64,000 nt of DNA from Waddlia chondrophila WSU 86-1044 (GTDB lineage: Bacteria > Chlamydiota > Chlamydiia > Chlamydiales > Waddliaceae): assembly GCF_000092785.1 (NCBI RefSeq), contig NC_014225.1:1563340-1627339 (forward strand), in the 5' to 3' direction. Below are positions 45,038-53,478 of this stretch, piece by piece. The notes beneath the pieces were generated by a model. It made no database searches. It was not told the origin of the DNA and worked only from the letters and a program-made list of their open reading frames with translations. Within the stretch, counting starts at the first letter, position 1; every line of letters begins with the position of its first letter. Made by a program: the position numbers and the translations under genes.

Positions 45038-46480
45038 ATGAATATCAAAGCTCCGCCGGGTGTGTTCGACATCCTGCCTATAGATCCTAAAACTCCATGG
45101 AAAGAATCCCATTTGTGGATTTATGTTGAGAAAGTGATCAGGGAAACGGCCGCGCAATACGGATTCCAGGAAATACGCACTCCTATCCTCGAAAAAACAG
45201 AGCTCTTCCAAAGAGGGGTCGGGGAAACCTCCGATATTGTTTCAAAAGAGATGTATATGTTCAATGACAGAGGAGGCAGATCGCTTTGTTTGCGTCCGGA
45301 AGGAACTGCACCTGTCATTCGCAGCTATATTGAAAACAACCTTTCTCATCAGGTGCCAATTCATAAATTTTTTTACATTGGCCCAATGTTCCGCTATGAA
45401 CGGGCGCAGGCTGGGCGATACAGACAGCACCACCAATTTGGAGCCGAAGTGATCGGAACACAAGCTCCGGAACAAGACGCTGAAGTGATCGATCTTTTGT
45501 ACACCACATACCGCAAGCTAGGCTTGCAAAACTTAAAAGTGATGATCAATTCGCTCGGCGACAAAGAGTGCCGCCTCCATTTTCGCCACGCTTTAAAAGA
45601 ATATTTTTCACAACACAAAAAACATCTTTCTGAGGAAAGCCGGCAGCGCCTGGATAAAAACCCCTTGCGAATCCTCGACTCTAAAAGTCCTCAGGATCAG
45701 GAATTTATCGAAAAGGCTCCCTCGATCTTAGATTTTTTAAGTCACGAGGTGAAAACCCATTTTGAGCGTGTTCAGGAATATCTAACCTTTTTAGAGATTC
45801 CTTTCGCCATCAATCCCCATCTTGTTAGGGGGCTGGATTATTACAACAGAACAGTGTTCGAAGTTGCAGCCGAAGAGCTAGGTGCTCAAAACAGCATCGG
45901 AGGCGGCGGACGCTACGACTCGCTTATTAAAGAATTAGGAGGGCCGGATCAGCCGGCTCTTGGATTTGGCACAGGTATCGAGCGGATCATTCAAACGTTA
46001 TTGAAGCAAGAAGCGCCTGTTCCTTCCGCTTATCGACCGACCTTTTTCCTCATCCCTTTAGGAGAAAAAGCCAAGCGTGCATGCTTTAAAGTGCTGCACT
46101 TTTTACGGGAAAACTCTATCGATGCGCAAATGGATTTTACAGGACGCAAACTCGGAAAAGTGATGGGATATGCGAACCAAATCGGTGCAAAATTTGTTGC
46201 TGTCGTCGGAGATCAAGAACTGGAAACAGAAACCGTCGAACTCAAAAATATGGAAACAGGGGAAGCGATTTCTGCGCCACTCTACCACCTTTCCCGCATT
46301 TTGCGAATTGAATCCGCAGGAGAAGATCTCATCCGGATGTGGGCCGATTTTAACACCCCTTTTAAAGAGCCTTTAGAAGCGAAATTTTTTCACGATAAAA
46401 TAAAATCATCAATCGATCATACAAAAAAGCTGACTAAGGAGCTTCAAGACGCGATGGAAAAAATGGAATCTTTCCTCTAA
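45038..46480 (+). CDS. hisS: Histidyl-tRNA synthetase
   Basis: Class II aminoacyl-tRNA synthetase of 480 residues. Motif 2 is in MFRYERAQAGRYRQHHQFG, and the HisRS-specific histidine-binding segments are LVRGLDYYNRTVFEV and IGGGGRYDSL. The N-terminal start PPGVFDILP is typical. The anticodon domain follows (FTGRKLGKVMGYANQIGAKF). The C-terminus runs about 45-50 residues past the usual HisRS end (VKSSIDHTKKLTKELQ-like helix), an extension of unknown purpose. aspS follows after 34 bases, as in Chlamydia. Confidence 0.96.
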   Translation: MNIKAPPGVFDILPIDPKTPWKESHLWIYVEKVIRETAAQYGFQEIRTPILEKTELFQRGVGETSDIVSKEMYMFNDRGGRSLCLRPEGTAPVIRSYIENNLSHQVPIHKFFYIGPMFRYERAQAGRYRQHHQFGAEVIGTQAPEQDAEVIDLLYTTYRKLGLQNLKVMINSLGDKECRLHFRHALKEYFSQHKKHLSEESRQRLDKNPLRILDSKSPQDQEFIEKAPSILDFLSHEVKTHFERVQEYLTFLEIPFAINPHLVRGLDYYNRTVFEVAAEELGAQNSIGGGGRYDSLIKELGGPDQPALGFGTGIERIIQTLLKQEAPVPSAYRPTFFLIPLGEKAKRACFKVLHFLRENSIDAQMDFTGRKLGKVMGYANQIGAKFVAVVGDQELETETVELKNMETGEAISAPLYHLSRILRIESAGEDLIRMWADFNTPFKEPLEAKFFHDKIKSSIDHTKKLTKELQDAMEKMESFL

Positions 46481-46514
46481 TGATCGGTATAAATAGCAAT
46501 AACGAGATAGATTT

Positions 46515-48293
46515 ATGTTTGATTATCGACGCACACACAACTGTGGAACTTTAAGAAAAAGCGATGTAGAAAGGAGTGTCACCCTTTCGGGATGGGTGCA
46601 TAGAAGACGCGATCACGGAGGTTTGATATTCATTGATCTTCGCGACCGATTCGGAATCACGCAGCTTGTTTTCAATCCGGAAACGCGGCCGGAGCTTTTT
46701 TCCAATGCTGAAAAATTACGATCGGAGTGGGTAATTTCCGTTAAGGGAACTGTCATTCCCCGTGCAGAAGGGATGGCTAATCCCAGGCTGGAAACCGGAG
46801 AGATTGAAGTGGACATCCATGAGATGGAAGTCCTCTCTAAAGCTAACACGCCGCCATTTTCTATTTGCGATGATTTTATCGAAGCCAATGAAGAGATTCG
46901 ACTGAAATACCGCTATTTGGATATCCGAAGAGGTAAAATCAAAGATCATCTTGTTTTACGACACAAAGTCATGCAAACGGTGCGAAATGTCTTAAATTGT
47001 CAGGAGTTTATTGAAATTTCCACTCCAATTTTGGGGAAATCAACGCCGGAAGGAGCAAGAGACTATCTCGTCCCGTCACGCATCCATCCAGGGACTTTTT
47101 ACGCCTTGCCGCAATCTCCTCAGCTATTTAAGCAGCTTCTCATGGTTGCAGGCATGGATCGCTATTTCCAAATCGCTCCCTGCTTCCGCGACGAAGACTT
47201 AAGAGCTGATCGCCAACCTGAATTCACACAGATCGATATCGAAATGAGTTTCGGCACTCCTGAGGATCTTTTGAATATTATCGAAGAAATGGTAAAAAAA
47301 ATCTTCAAAGATTGTCTAGGCCTTGAAATCAAGATCCCTTTCCGTAGACTGCCGTACAAGGATTGCATGGACAGGTTTGGCACAGACAGGCCTGATACCC
47401 GTTTTGGAATGGAGTTGTCGACAATCAACGACATAGCAAAACGTTCCGAATTTTCCGTCTTCAAAAACCAGCTAGATAACGGAGGAACCATCAAGGCGAT
47501 CTGCGTCAAAGGCGGAGCGGAAATTTCTCGACGGGAAATCGAACAGTACACAAATTTTGTCGGCAGATTGGGAATCAAAGGTCTTGCTTGGATGAAAATG
47601 CAAGAAGGCGCCTTAGCTTCCAACATCGTCAAATTCTTTTCTCCCGAGCTTCAAAAGGAGCTAATCGAGCGGCTTCAAGTTGACGAAGGAGACCTTATTT
47701 TTATGATCGGTGATTCCGTTGAGCTTGTTAACCAAGGACTTGACCATCTTAGAAGAAAAATTGCTCAGGATAGAAAACTTGCCGCCGATGATCACCTTGA
47801 TTTTCTTTGGGTCACCGACTTCCCTCTATTTGGAAAAGATGCTGAAACAGGGCGGCTGGAAAGTCTCCATCATCCATTCACCTCTCCTCATGTTGAAGAC
47901 ATGCATCTGTTAGATTCCGACCCGCTGCATGTGCGCTCCTATGGTTACGACCTTGTCTTAAACGGCTACGAGATTGGAGGAGGATCGCAACGTATTCATG
48001 ACCAGAGTTTGCAAAAGAAAATTTTCGATCTGCTTCAAATCACTCCGGAAGAGCAAAACGAGAAATTTGGATTCTTCCTGGAAGCGCTGAAATATGGAAC
48101 TCCTCCGCATCTAGGCATTGCACTTGGATTGGACCGCCTCATCATGCTGATGGCGCAAACGGACAATATTCGTGAAGTGATCGCTTTTCCAAAAACGCAA
48201 AAAGCAAGTGATTTGATGAACCAGTGCCCCAGCCCTGTGGCGGAGGATCAGCTCAGAGACCTTCATCTTTCTGTTACAGATGATACTGCCTAA
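46515..48293 (+). CDS. aspS: Aspartyl-tRNA synthetase (bacterial type)
   Basis: Class IIb synthetase of 592 residues with the N-terminal OB-fold anticodon domain (VTLSGWVHRRRDHGGLIFID) and the catalytic core. Core motifs: FIEISTPILGKSTPEGARDY, CFRDEDLRADRQPEFTQIDI (motif 2), the bacterial GAD insertion region, and GIALGLDRLIMLM (motif 3). Chlamydiae typically need a non-discriminating enzyme that also makes Asp-tRNA-Asn for GatCAB; sequence alone does not settle that. A palindromic-repeat element begins just after the stop. Confidence 0.97.
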   Translation: MFDYRRTHNCGTLRKSDVERSVTLSGWVHRRRDHGGLIFIDLRDRFGITQLVFNPETRPELFSNAEKLRSEWVISVKGTVIPRAEGMANPRLETGEIEVDIHEMEVLSKANTPPFSICDDFIEANEEIRLKYRYLDIRRGKIKDHLVLRHKVMQTVRNVLNCQEFIEISTPILGKSTPEGARDYLVPSRIHPGTFYALPQSPQLFKQLLMVAGMDRYFQIAPCFRDEDLRADRQPEFTQIDIEMSFGTPEDLLNIIEEMVKKIFKDCLGLEIKIPFRRLPYKDCMDRFGTDRPDTRFGMELSTINDIAKRSEFSVFKNQLDNGGTIKAICVKGGAEISRREIEQYTNFVGRLGIKGLAWMKMQEGALASNIVKFFSPELQKELIERLQVDEGDLIFMIGDSVELVNQGLDHLRRKIAQDRKLAADDHLDFLWVTDFPLFGKDAETGRLESLHHPFTSPHVEDMHLLDSDPLHVRSYGYDLVLNGYEIGGGSQRIHDQSLQKKIFDLLQITPEEQNEKFGFFLEALKYGTPPHLGIALGLDRLIMLMAQTDNIREVIAFPKTQKASDLMNQCPSPVAEDQLRDLHLSVTDDTA

Positions 48294-48303
48294 TATGGCT
48301 GTT

Positions 48304-48478
48304 TATACCGAATCAACTTCAAGAATTGGAATTTTGACAAAGAGTTGCCTTGAATTTGAGTCAGGCGAAGACGGCGCTGAAGCAACTCAACCTGAATAGG
48401 TTGAGTGATGCAAGCGGGTCTCAAAATCAAAGGCTAACGATGACGTCAAAAACCGATTCTTGAAGTTGATTCGGTATA
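48304..48478. repeat. 175-base BIME-like element: two inverted ACCGAATCAACTTCAAGAATCGGT units around a core with hairpin
   Basis: The ends are inverted copies: the left end reads TATACCGAATCAACTTCAAGAATTGG and the right end, reversed, matches 25 of 26 bases (48453-48478). The ~120-base core holds a perfect 9-pair hairpin ACTCAACCT-GAAT-AGGTTGAGT (48385-48406). No coding capacity is seen. It lies in the aspS-mip gap. Part of the left half (TTTTGACAAAGAGTTGCCTTGA) recurs inverted at 53422-53476. Confidence 0.8.
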
Positions 48479-48504
48479 TACCGAACCGACTTCAAGAATC
48501 GGTC
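48477..48504. repeat. Solo palindromic repeat unit abutting the BIME-like element
   Basis: TATACCGAACCGACTTCAAGAATCGGT directly follows the element at 48304-48478 and shares a TA with it. It differs from the element's ends at two or three bases, so it is a separate copy. Confidence 0.7.
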
Positions 48505-48555
48505 TAAATTTCTGAAACTTGTTAAATTTATCATTTCGACGTAGAGCGTGGTGGC

Positions 48556-48584
48556 TTTGAAATAACCTGCTTATGGAATAGAAT
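48556..48584 (+). promoter_or_regulatory. Predicted promoter for mip-trmL
   Basis: TTTGAA (48556-48561) and TAGAAT (48579-48584) are spaced by 17 bases, about 75 bases before the mip start. It lies just downstream of the palindromic repeats. Confidence 0.4.
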
Positions 48585-48659
48585 TTTGTACGATTTTTCC
48601 GATATCAATGATATTCTAGACAACACTACTAAAATCCCAAGAATGGAGGTTACAGATTC

Positions 48660-49412
48660 ATGGATTTTCGAAAAACGAGCATCATCCTATTTTTGCTTTG
48701 CATAAGTCCGCTTGCAGCTCAAGAAAACAGCACACAGCCGTCAATGCAATTTGTTGACGCAGAGAAAAACGATCCCGAAGAGCTCAAAAAGCTCTCAAAA
48801 GCTTTTGGTCATTTTATTGGACGAAATCTTGACAACCCAGGTTTTAGCTTCGATATCGAAATGGTGATCTCGGGAATTCGAGATGGCGCCGCAGGCAAAC
48901 CTGCTCCAATGTCAGACAAGGAATATGAACAACTTCTGCAAGTTTATCAGGCAAAAGCGTACCTCGCCCTATCTGATGAAAACTTGCGAAAAGCCACTGA
49001 TTTTTTAGCAGGAAACAAGCTCAAAAACAACGTGATAGAAATTGAGCCTGGGAAACTGCAATATGAAATCCTCAAAGAAGGTTCCGGTGAAACAGTCAAA
49101 GAGGATAGCTCTCCAAGCATTCATTACACCGGTAAATTCCTCGACGGACAAGTTTTCGGCTCAACAGAGCAAGCCGGCGAACCTGTCACCCTTTCTTTAC
49201 AGCAAACGATCCCTGGATTCAAACAAGGAATTGTCGGCATGAAAGAGGGAGAGAAACGCCGCCTTTACGTCCACCCAGATCTTGGGTACGGCACACAAGG
49301 CCCGTTGCCGCCAAATTCACTTTTAATCTTTGATATCGAAATTGTAAAAGCAGACACTCCTGAAGATGACGATGCCATGCTTCAAGAAGAGGATGACGAT
49401 CAACTCCCCTAA
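48660..49412 (+). CDS. mip: Mip/FkpA-type FKBP peptidyl-prolyl isomerase
   Basis: Exported PPIase of 250 residues. A signal peptide (residues ~1-20, SIILFLLCISPLAA) precedes an N-terminal helical dimerisation part (LKKLSKAFGHFIGRNLDNPG) and a C-terminal FKBP domain (SSPSIHYTGKFLDGQVFGST, QTIPGFKQGIVGMKEGEKRR, HPDLGYGTQGPLPPNSLLIF). The acidic tail DDDAMLQEEDDDQL is extra. I recall Chlamydia Mip as a lipoprotein; here no good lipobox is seen and signal peptidase I cleavage fits better. The TAATG overlap couples it to trmL. Confidence 0.93.
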   Translation: MDFRKTSIILFLLCISPLAAQENSTQPSMQFVDAEKNDPEELKKLSKAFGHFIGRNLDNPGFSFDIEMVISGIRDGAAGKPAPMSDKEYEQLLQVYQAKAYLALSDENLRKATDFLAGNKLKNNVIEIEPGKLQYEILKEGSGETVKEDSSPSIHYTGKFLDGQVFGSTEQAGEPVTLSLQQTIPGFKQGIVGMKEGEKRRLYVHPDLGYGTQGPLPPNSLLIFDIEIVKADTPEDDDAMLQEEDDDQLP

Positions 49413-49876
49413 TGGTAAAAGTCGTCTTATATCAACCTCAAATTCCACAGAATACCGGAAATATCGTCCGTACATGTTCTGTCACAGGGAGCGACCTCTA
49501 TCTGGTCGCCCCCTTAGGCTTTCAAATCACAGACCGTTGGTTAAAAAGAGCCGGGCTAGATTATTGGGAAGGTGTGAACATGCAAGTATTGGAAAATTTA
49601 GAAGAAGTATTAGAATCTCAGCAAACGCCTTTCTATTTTTTCTCCAGCCATGCAAAGCGACCCTATAGCAAAATTTCTTTCACAACTGACGACTGGCTGG
49701 TTTTTGGCTCAGAAACACACGGACTGCCCAAAACGTTTGTGGAAAAATGGCCAGAGAAGTTTATCTCCCTCCCAATGATTGAAGGGAAAAGATGCTTAAA
49801 TTTAGCGACTTCTGTCGGCATCGCCGTCTATGAAGCGTACCGACAGAATCAATTCAACTTTTTCAAGGGCGACTAA
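49412..49876 (+). CDS. trmL: tRNA (cytidine/uridine-2'-O-)-methyltransferase TrmL
   Basis: SPOUT-fold methyltransferase of 154 residues that modifies the wobble base 34 of certain leucine tRNAs. It has the N-terminal YQPQIPQNTGNIVRTC, the middle LVFGSETHGLPKTFVEKW, and the knot region MIEGKRCLNLATSVGIAVYE. It is the small single-domain form. It starts at the last base of the mip stop and converges on trxA with a four-base overlap. Confidence 0.95.
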   Translation: MVKVVLYQPQIPQNTGNIVRTCSVTGSDLYLVAPLGFQITDRWLKRAGLDYWEGVNMQVLENLEEVLESQQTPFYFFSSHAKRPYSKISFTTDDWLVFGSETHGLPKTFVEKWPEKFISLPMIEGKRCLNLATSVGIAVYEAYRQNQFNFFKGD

Positions 49877-50199
49877 ATAGACATCTCTGCCGAAATCATC
49901 TCTTTGAGAGAGTCTTTGTCTTTGACACCAACGATTCTCTTCACTTCATTTCCGTCTTTAAAGAGGATCATAGTAGGAATAGAAGTCACATTGTACACAG
50001 ATGTCGTCTTTTGAGAAGCTTCAATATCAAGTTTGCCAATTTTTGCTGTGCCTGAAAACTCTGCAGCCAATTCCTCAATAATCGGCTCCATCATGCGGCA
50101 TGGCCCACACCAATCAGCATAAAAATCTACAAGCGTTAAGCCTTCTGTGATTTCACTATCAAAATTATCATCATTAAAATGTGCGATTTGACCGGACAT
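49873..50199 (-). CDS. trxA: Thioredoxin
   Basis: Cytosolic thiol-disulfide reductase. I start it at the ATG at 50199 (MSGQIAHFNDDNFDSE), preceded by AAAGGGAGATG, which gives 108 residues, the usual size; the longer open frame lacks support. The active site is FYADWCGPCRMMEPII, followed by the cis-proline segment NVTSIPTMILFKDGNEV. The neighbouring trmL and mip genes repeat the chlamydial order. Confidence 0.96.
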   Translation of the reverse strand: MSGQIAHFNDDNFDSEITEGLTLVDFYADWCGPCRMMEPIIEELAAEFSGTAKIGKLDIEASQKTTSVYNVTSIPTMILFKDGNEVKRIVGVKDKDSLKEMISAEMSI

Positions 50200-50268
50200 A
50201 ACTACATCTCCCTTTAAAACATCTGTGTAATTTGTTATCATTCTTGCATATTAAGAGAGTTTTTTTCC

Positions 50269-51123
50269 ATGTCTAAGTGGCTGCTTTTAACCATTTTGTT
50301 AATTTTAATTTTCCTTGGACTTATCTATCCGCCTTTTGCCAAAAAATACTCCTACCTTCTGATCCTCAATAGCAAAAACCGCTATGAACTCCCAAGAAAT
50401 TTCCACACAACTCCTTTTAACAGCTCAGGAAGCGGCCAGTTCAGCGAAAAAGAGCTTCAACGGATGATTTCTCAAATTCCAGCTTCAAACATTATGATTG
50501 TAGACTTGCGCCAAGAACCGCACGGATTTCTCAACGGCAATGCCGTCAGCTGGTATCATGAACATAATTGGGGCGATACCGAAAAGAATACAGCGGAAGT
50601 GCTGCATCAGGAGGATTCCTTTGTAGAAAATTTGAGGAAGCATTTAGTAACCATCGTTTATCACAACTCGATGTTTCCAGTTCCATATCTTGTAAAAACC
50701 GCACGAACAGAGCAAGATATCGTCGAACTTCAAAGATTGCAATACTGCCGGTTTTCGATTACAGATCACAGACGTCCCAAAGACAAACATGTCGATGCTT
50801 TTGTCCACTGGATTAAAAGCATTCCTCCTGATACATGGCTGCACTTCCACTGCTCAGCCGGGAAAGGGAGGACAACAACATTTCTTGCTATGCAAGACAT
50901 GATGCTTCATGCGTCAAAAGACTCTTTGCAAACAATTATTCGCAGACAACACGATTTAGGCGGCATCAATTTGCACAGAATCTCCGATGCGGCAAACGAC
51001 AGATGGAAAAAAAGTCACATTAAGAAAAGAGCTGACTTTATCGATATGTTTTACGACTACTGTAGAGAAGTCCCTTCATTCGATATGACATGGTCGGAAT
51101 GGGTTGAAAAAAAAGGAATCTAA
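50269..51123 (+). CDS. Exported PTP-like phytase / inositol-polyphosphatase
   Basis: Cysteine-dependent phosphatase of 284 residues. The N-terminal hydrophobic segment (residues 4-20, WLLLTILLILIFLGLIY) is a signal peptide or membrane anchor. The signature loop is HFHCSAGKGRTTTF with catalytic C195 and R201. A general-acid candidate aspartate (D166) lies in FSITDHRRPKD. The stretch LPRNFHTT to VDLRQEPHGFLNGNAVSWY matches the PTP-like phytase subfamily (Selenomonas PhyA type) closely. These enzymes remove phosphates from inositol hexakisphosphate. An exported form could act in the vacuole or on host inositol phosphates, but other phosphoester substrates are possible. It lies 18 bases before trhO. 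Confidence 0.8.
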   Translation: MSKWLLLTILLILIFLGLIYPPFAKKYSYLLILNSKNRYELPRNFHTTPFNSSGSGQFSEKELQRMISQIPASNIMIVDLRQEPHGFLNGNAVSWYHEHNWGDTEKNTAEVLHQEDSFVENLRKHLVTIVYHNSMFPVPYLVKTARTEQDIVELQRLQYCRFSITDHRRPKDKHVDAFVHWIKSIPPDTWLHFHCSAGKGRTTTFLAMQDMMLHASKDSLQTIIRRQHDLGGINLHRISDAANDRWKKSHIKKRADFIDMFYDYCREVPSFDMTWSEWVEKKGI

Positions 51124-51141
51124 ACCTTATAATTCTTAAGC

Positions 51142-52125
51142 ATGAATCCATACCGCGTATTAGCTTTTTATCATATTGTTCCTTTGGAAAATCCCCATAA
51201 TGAAGTTTTACGCCACAAGATTTTTTTTAAGGGAAGAGAGATCACTTCCCGGATCTATATCTCTGAACAAGGGATCAATGCTCAGATGTGCGCTTCGATT
51301 CAAGACGCAGAGGACTACATTTCCTGGCTGCAAGAAAATCCCCTTCTTAAGGATGCCTCTATTAAAATCGACGAATGGCATGAGCAGGTTTTCCCTAGGC
51401 AAACTGTAAAATACAGGAAAAATTTGGTTGCATGCGACCAATCGATCGACTTTTCCAAAAGAGGCGAACACATCTCTCCAGAAATTTGGAAAGAGATGCT
51501 TGAAAGTGATGAGGAATTTTGCCTGATCGATGTACGCAATGACTACGAATCAAAAATCGGACATTTCGAAGGGGCAGAGCTTCCTCCCTGCAAAGACTTT
51601 CGAGAATTTGAAAAATATGCCGACGAGCTAGATCGGCGGCACGGGAGTGAGAAACCTCCTGTGATGATGTACTGCACAGGAGGGATTCGTTGCGAGCTTT
51701 ACTCCTCCATCCTTAAAGAGAAAGGATATGACAAGGTGTACCAGCTTGAAGGCGGCGTGATCAATTATGGCCATAAAGTGGGCAACAAGCATTGGCAAGG
51801 AAAGCTTTTCGTCTTCGACGATCGACTAACTGTTCCCGTTGGGGACGAGGAAACCCCTCCTATCTCCCATTGCCAATTTTGTTCCAAACTTTCTGATCAC
51901 TACTACAATTGCGCAAACATGGACTGCAACACGCTTTTTATCAGCTGCTCCGAATGTATCAAAACTTACATGGGATGTTGCCAAAAGTCATGCCAGAATG
52001 CTGATCATGTAAGGCCTTATCATCAACAAAACCCTCACAAGCCCTTTCGCCGAAAGCATTTTTATGAGAAAGTTAGCTGCTCGTGCTCCAAGGCTCAAAG
52101 TGGCGACATACCCTCAGACCACTAA
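51142..52125 (+). CDS. trhO: tRNA uridine(34) hydroxylase TrhO (rhodanese-like)
   Basis: Oxygen-dependent tRNA U34 hydroxylase (YceA family), 327 residues. The N-terminal acylphosphatase-like part has GREITSRIYISEQGINAQMC, where GIN is the family motif. A central rhodanese domain (LIDVRNDYESKIGHFEGAE) has its active-site cysteine in MMYCTGGIRCELYSS. The C-terminal part holds a Cys-rich cluster (CQFCSK to CANMDCN to CSEC), a likely metal site. It follows the phytase-like gene in the same direction, with no obvious functional link. Confidence 0.92.
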   Translation: MNPYRVLAFYHIVPLENPHNEVLRHKIFFKGREITSRIYISEQGINAQMCASIQDAEDYISWLQENPLLKDASIKIDEWHEQVFPRQTVKYRKNLVACDQSIDFSKRGEHISPEIWKEMLESDEEFCLIDVRNDYESKIGHFEGAELPPCKDFREFEKYADELDRRHGSEKPPVMMYCTGGIRCELYSSILKEKGYDKVYQLEGGVINYGHKVGNKHWQGKLFVFDDRLTVPVGDEETPPISHCQFCSKLSDHYYNCANMDCNTLFISCSECIKTYMGCCQKSCQNADHVRPYHQQNPHKPFRRKHFYEKVSCSCSKAQSGDIPSDH

Positions 52126-52129
52126 TTGT

Positions 52130-52441
52130 CTATTTTTTAACTGCGCCCTTTAAAAAAGTGATGATAGCAGTTAAAACGCCCCCACTGACACCTCCAGCTC
52201 CAATACTAGCTAAAATTTGACTGATATCTAGTTCGTTTCCAGTTGCAGCTCCATTTCCTACAGCTGTAGCGGCTGTAATGACTCCAAAAGCTTTCAAGAG
52301 AAAATCTCCGGCTCCACCACCAATAAGTCCTGCGATTGTATTGACAATAGGACCTAAGTTTTTTTGAGACAGAGAAGAACCGGCAATATTTCCCCCAATA
52401 GCTCCACTAATTAAAGAGATAACTAGACTAAGAACGTTCAT
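52130..52441 (-). CDS. Small glycine-zipper membrane protein
   Basis: A 103-residue protein of alternating hydrophobic and glycine segments (LISGAIGGNIAGSSL, IAGLIGGGAGDFLLKAFG, ASIGAGGVSGGVLTAII), giving two or three membrane helices with glycine-zipper spacing. Similar short Gly-rich proteins occur across many bacteria without known function. It converges on trhO with five bases between stops. It could be a membrane-stress or holin-like peptide; no claim is made. Confidence 0.65.
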   Translation of the reverse strand: MNVLSLVISLISGAIGGNIAGSSLSQKNLGPIVNTIAGLIGGGAGDFLLKAFGVITAATAVGNGAATGNELDISQILASIGAGGVSGGVLTAIITFLKGAVKK

Positions 52442-52533
52442 ATAAATTCCCTCCCTGGAATTTGCTTTCCTTATAAAATAATCTTTATATTTTTTCGATT
52501 TATTTTGTCAAGGTCAACGAAATTCTCACTCTT

Positions 52534-53367
52534 TTATTTGGATGGGTTGCTGGATGCCCGCAAAATTTTCAGTAGATCCAGGATTCTTTTTTGTGTTTCG
52601 TCAGTGACAACGGTTAAACCAGGTTTGATTCCATTTTCAGAGAGTTCAAACGCACGCATTGTATTGCAAACCCGGCCATCCAGCCTCACCCCAATTCCTT
52701 GAATGCCGACCATATTTCCTAAATCTCCAAACATCTTCAGAGTCATCTCGCAAGCGGTGATGATAAATAATACACGTTTTTCGGGATGTTGATGCACAAT
52801 CTCAAAAACTTTTCCCCCAATATAGTGCACAGTGGGAATTGATAGAGGAATCACGTTTTTTTCCGGAGCTGCATTGATCGCTTTGCCAATAAAGCATTGC
52901 CTGCAGGTCGGATGCTCGGGATCATGTATACAGCTATCTGTAAATCTTCCCGATGGACATTCAAAAGGTTTATGACAATAGGAAAATCCCAAAACCAAAA
53001 GAGAATCTTCTTTCCGTAAAAGCTCTTCAAAAGCTTTCACAGACTGTATTCCATAGAGGAAAAAGTCTTGATCGCGAATAAATGAGTCTTTACGAACGAT
53101 AGACTTCAAATACCCCACTCCATATTTCAAAGGACGTTTCAAAAAGCCTTTCCGCACCTCTTTCTTATGATCCTTAGTCAAAATCCATTTTAAGCTTTTC
53201 CACTTAAGATGTTTGGCTGTCTCCGAGGTGATGCCGGGCATTTGAGGAAGTTTGGTCAATTTTTTGATAGGATAATTTTTTTCGAGTTTTGCCGAACCCG
53301 CTTCCCACTCTTTCTCCGCTTCATCCCAAGAGGAGCAGGTATCCCACATTTTTAGTTTTTGTCCCAT
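52534..53367 (-). CDS. Cysteine-motif hypothetical protein
   Basis: A 277-residue soluble protein of no family I recognise. A cluster C131, C137, C146, C155, C158 (within CHKPFECPSG, DSCIHDP and CRQCFIG) could bind zinc or an iron-sulfur cluster. The N-terminal half is rich in Lys and Trp. The C-terminal half (VLFIITACEMTLKMFGDLG, VRLDGRVCNTMRAFE) looks alpha-beta. It lies upstream of, and on the same strand as, the glycine-zipper gene. A degraded repeat copy sits between its start and the small gene further upstream. Confidence 0.6.
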   Translation of the reverse strand: MGQKLKMWDTCSSWDEAEKEWEAGSAKLEKNYPIKKLTKLPQMPGITSETAKHLKWKSLKWILTKDHKKEVRKGFLKRPLKYGVGYLKSIVRKDSFIRDQDFFLYGIQSVKAFEELLRKEDSLLVLGFSYCHKPFECPSGRFTDSCIHDPEHPTCRQCFIGKAINAAPEKNVIPLSIPTVHYIGGKVFEIVHQHPEKRVLFIITACEMTLKMFGDLGNMVGIQGIGVRLDGRVCNTMRAFELSENGIKPGLTVVTDETQKRILDLLKILRASSNPSK

Positions 53368-53421
53368 TAGAGTCCTTATCTCTAGATATTTTTAAAATAT
53401 CCGTGTTGAAAAAGGACTCAT

Positions 53422-53476
53422 TATAGCCACTTCAAGCTCTCAAGGCAACTCTTTGTCAAAATTCAAATTCTTGAAA
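53422..53476. repeat. Degenerate, internally deleted copy of the BIME-like element (inverted)
   Basis: Read on the minus strand, TCAAGAATTTGAATTTTGACAAAGAGTTGCCTTGA matches the left half of the 48304 element with one mismatch. It then jumps to a right-end-like CTTGAAGTGGCTATA. The middle ~110 bases are missing. Confidence 0.65.
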
Positions 53477-53478
53477 AA

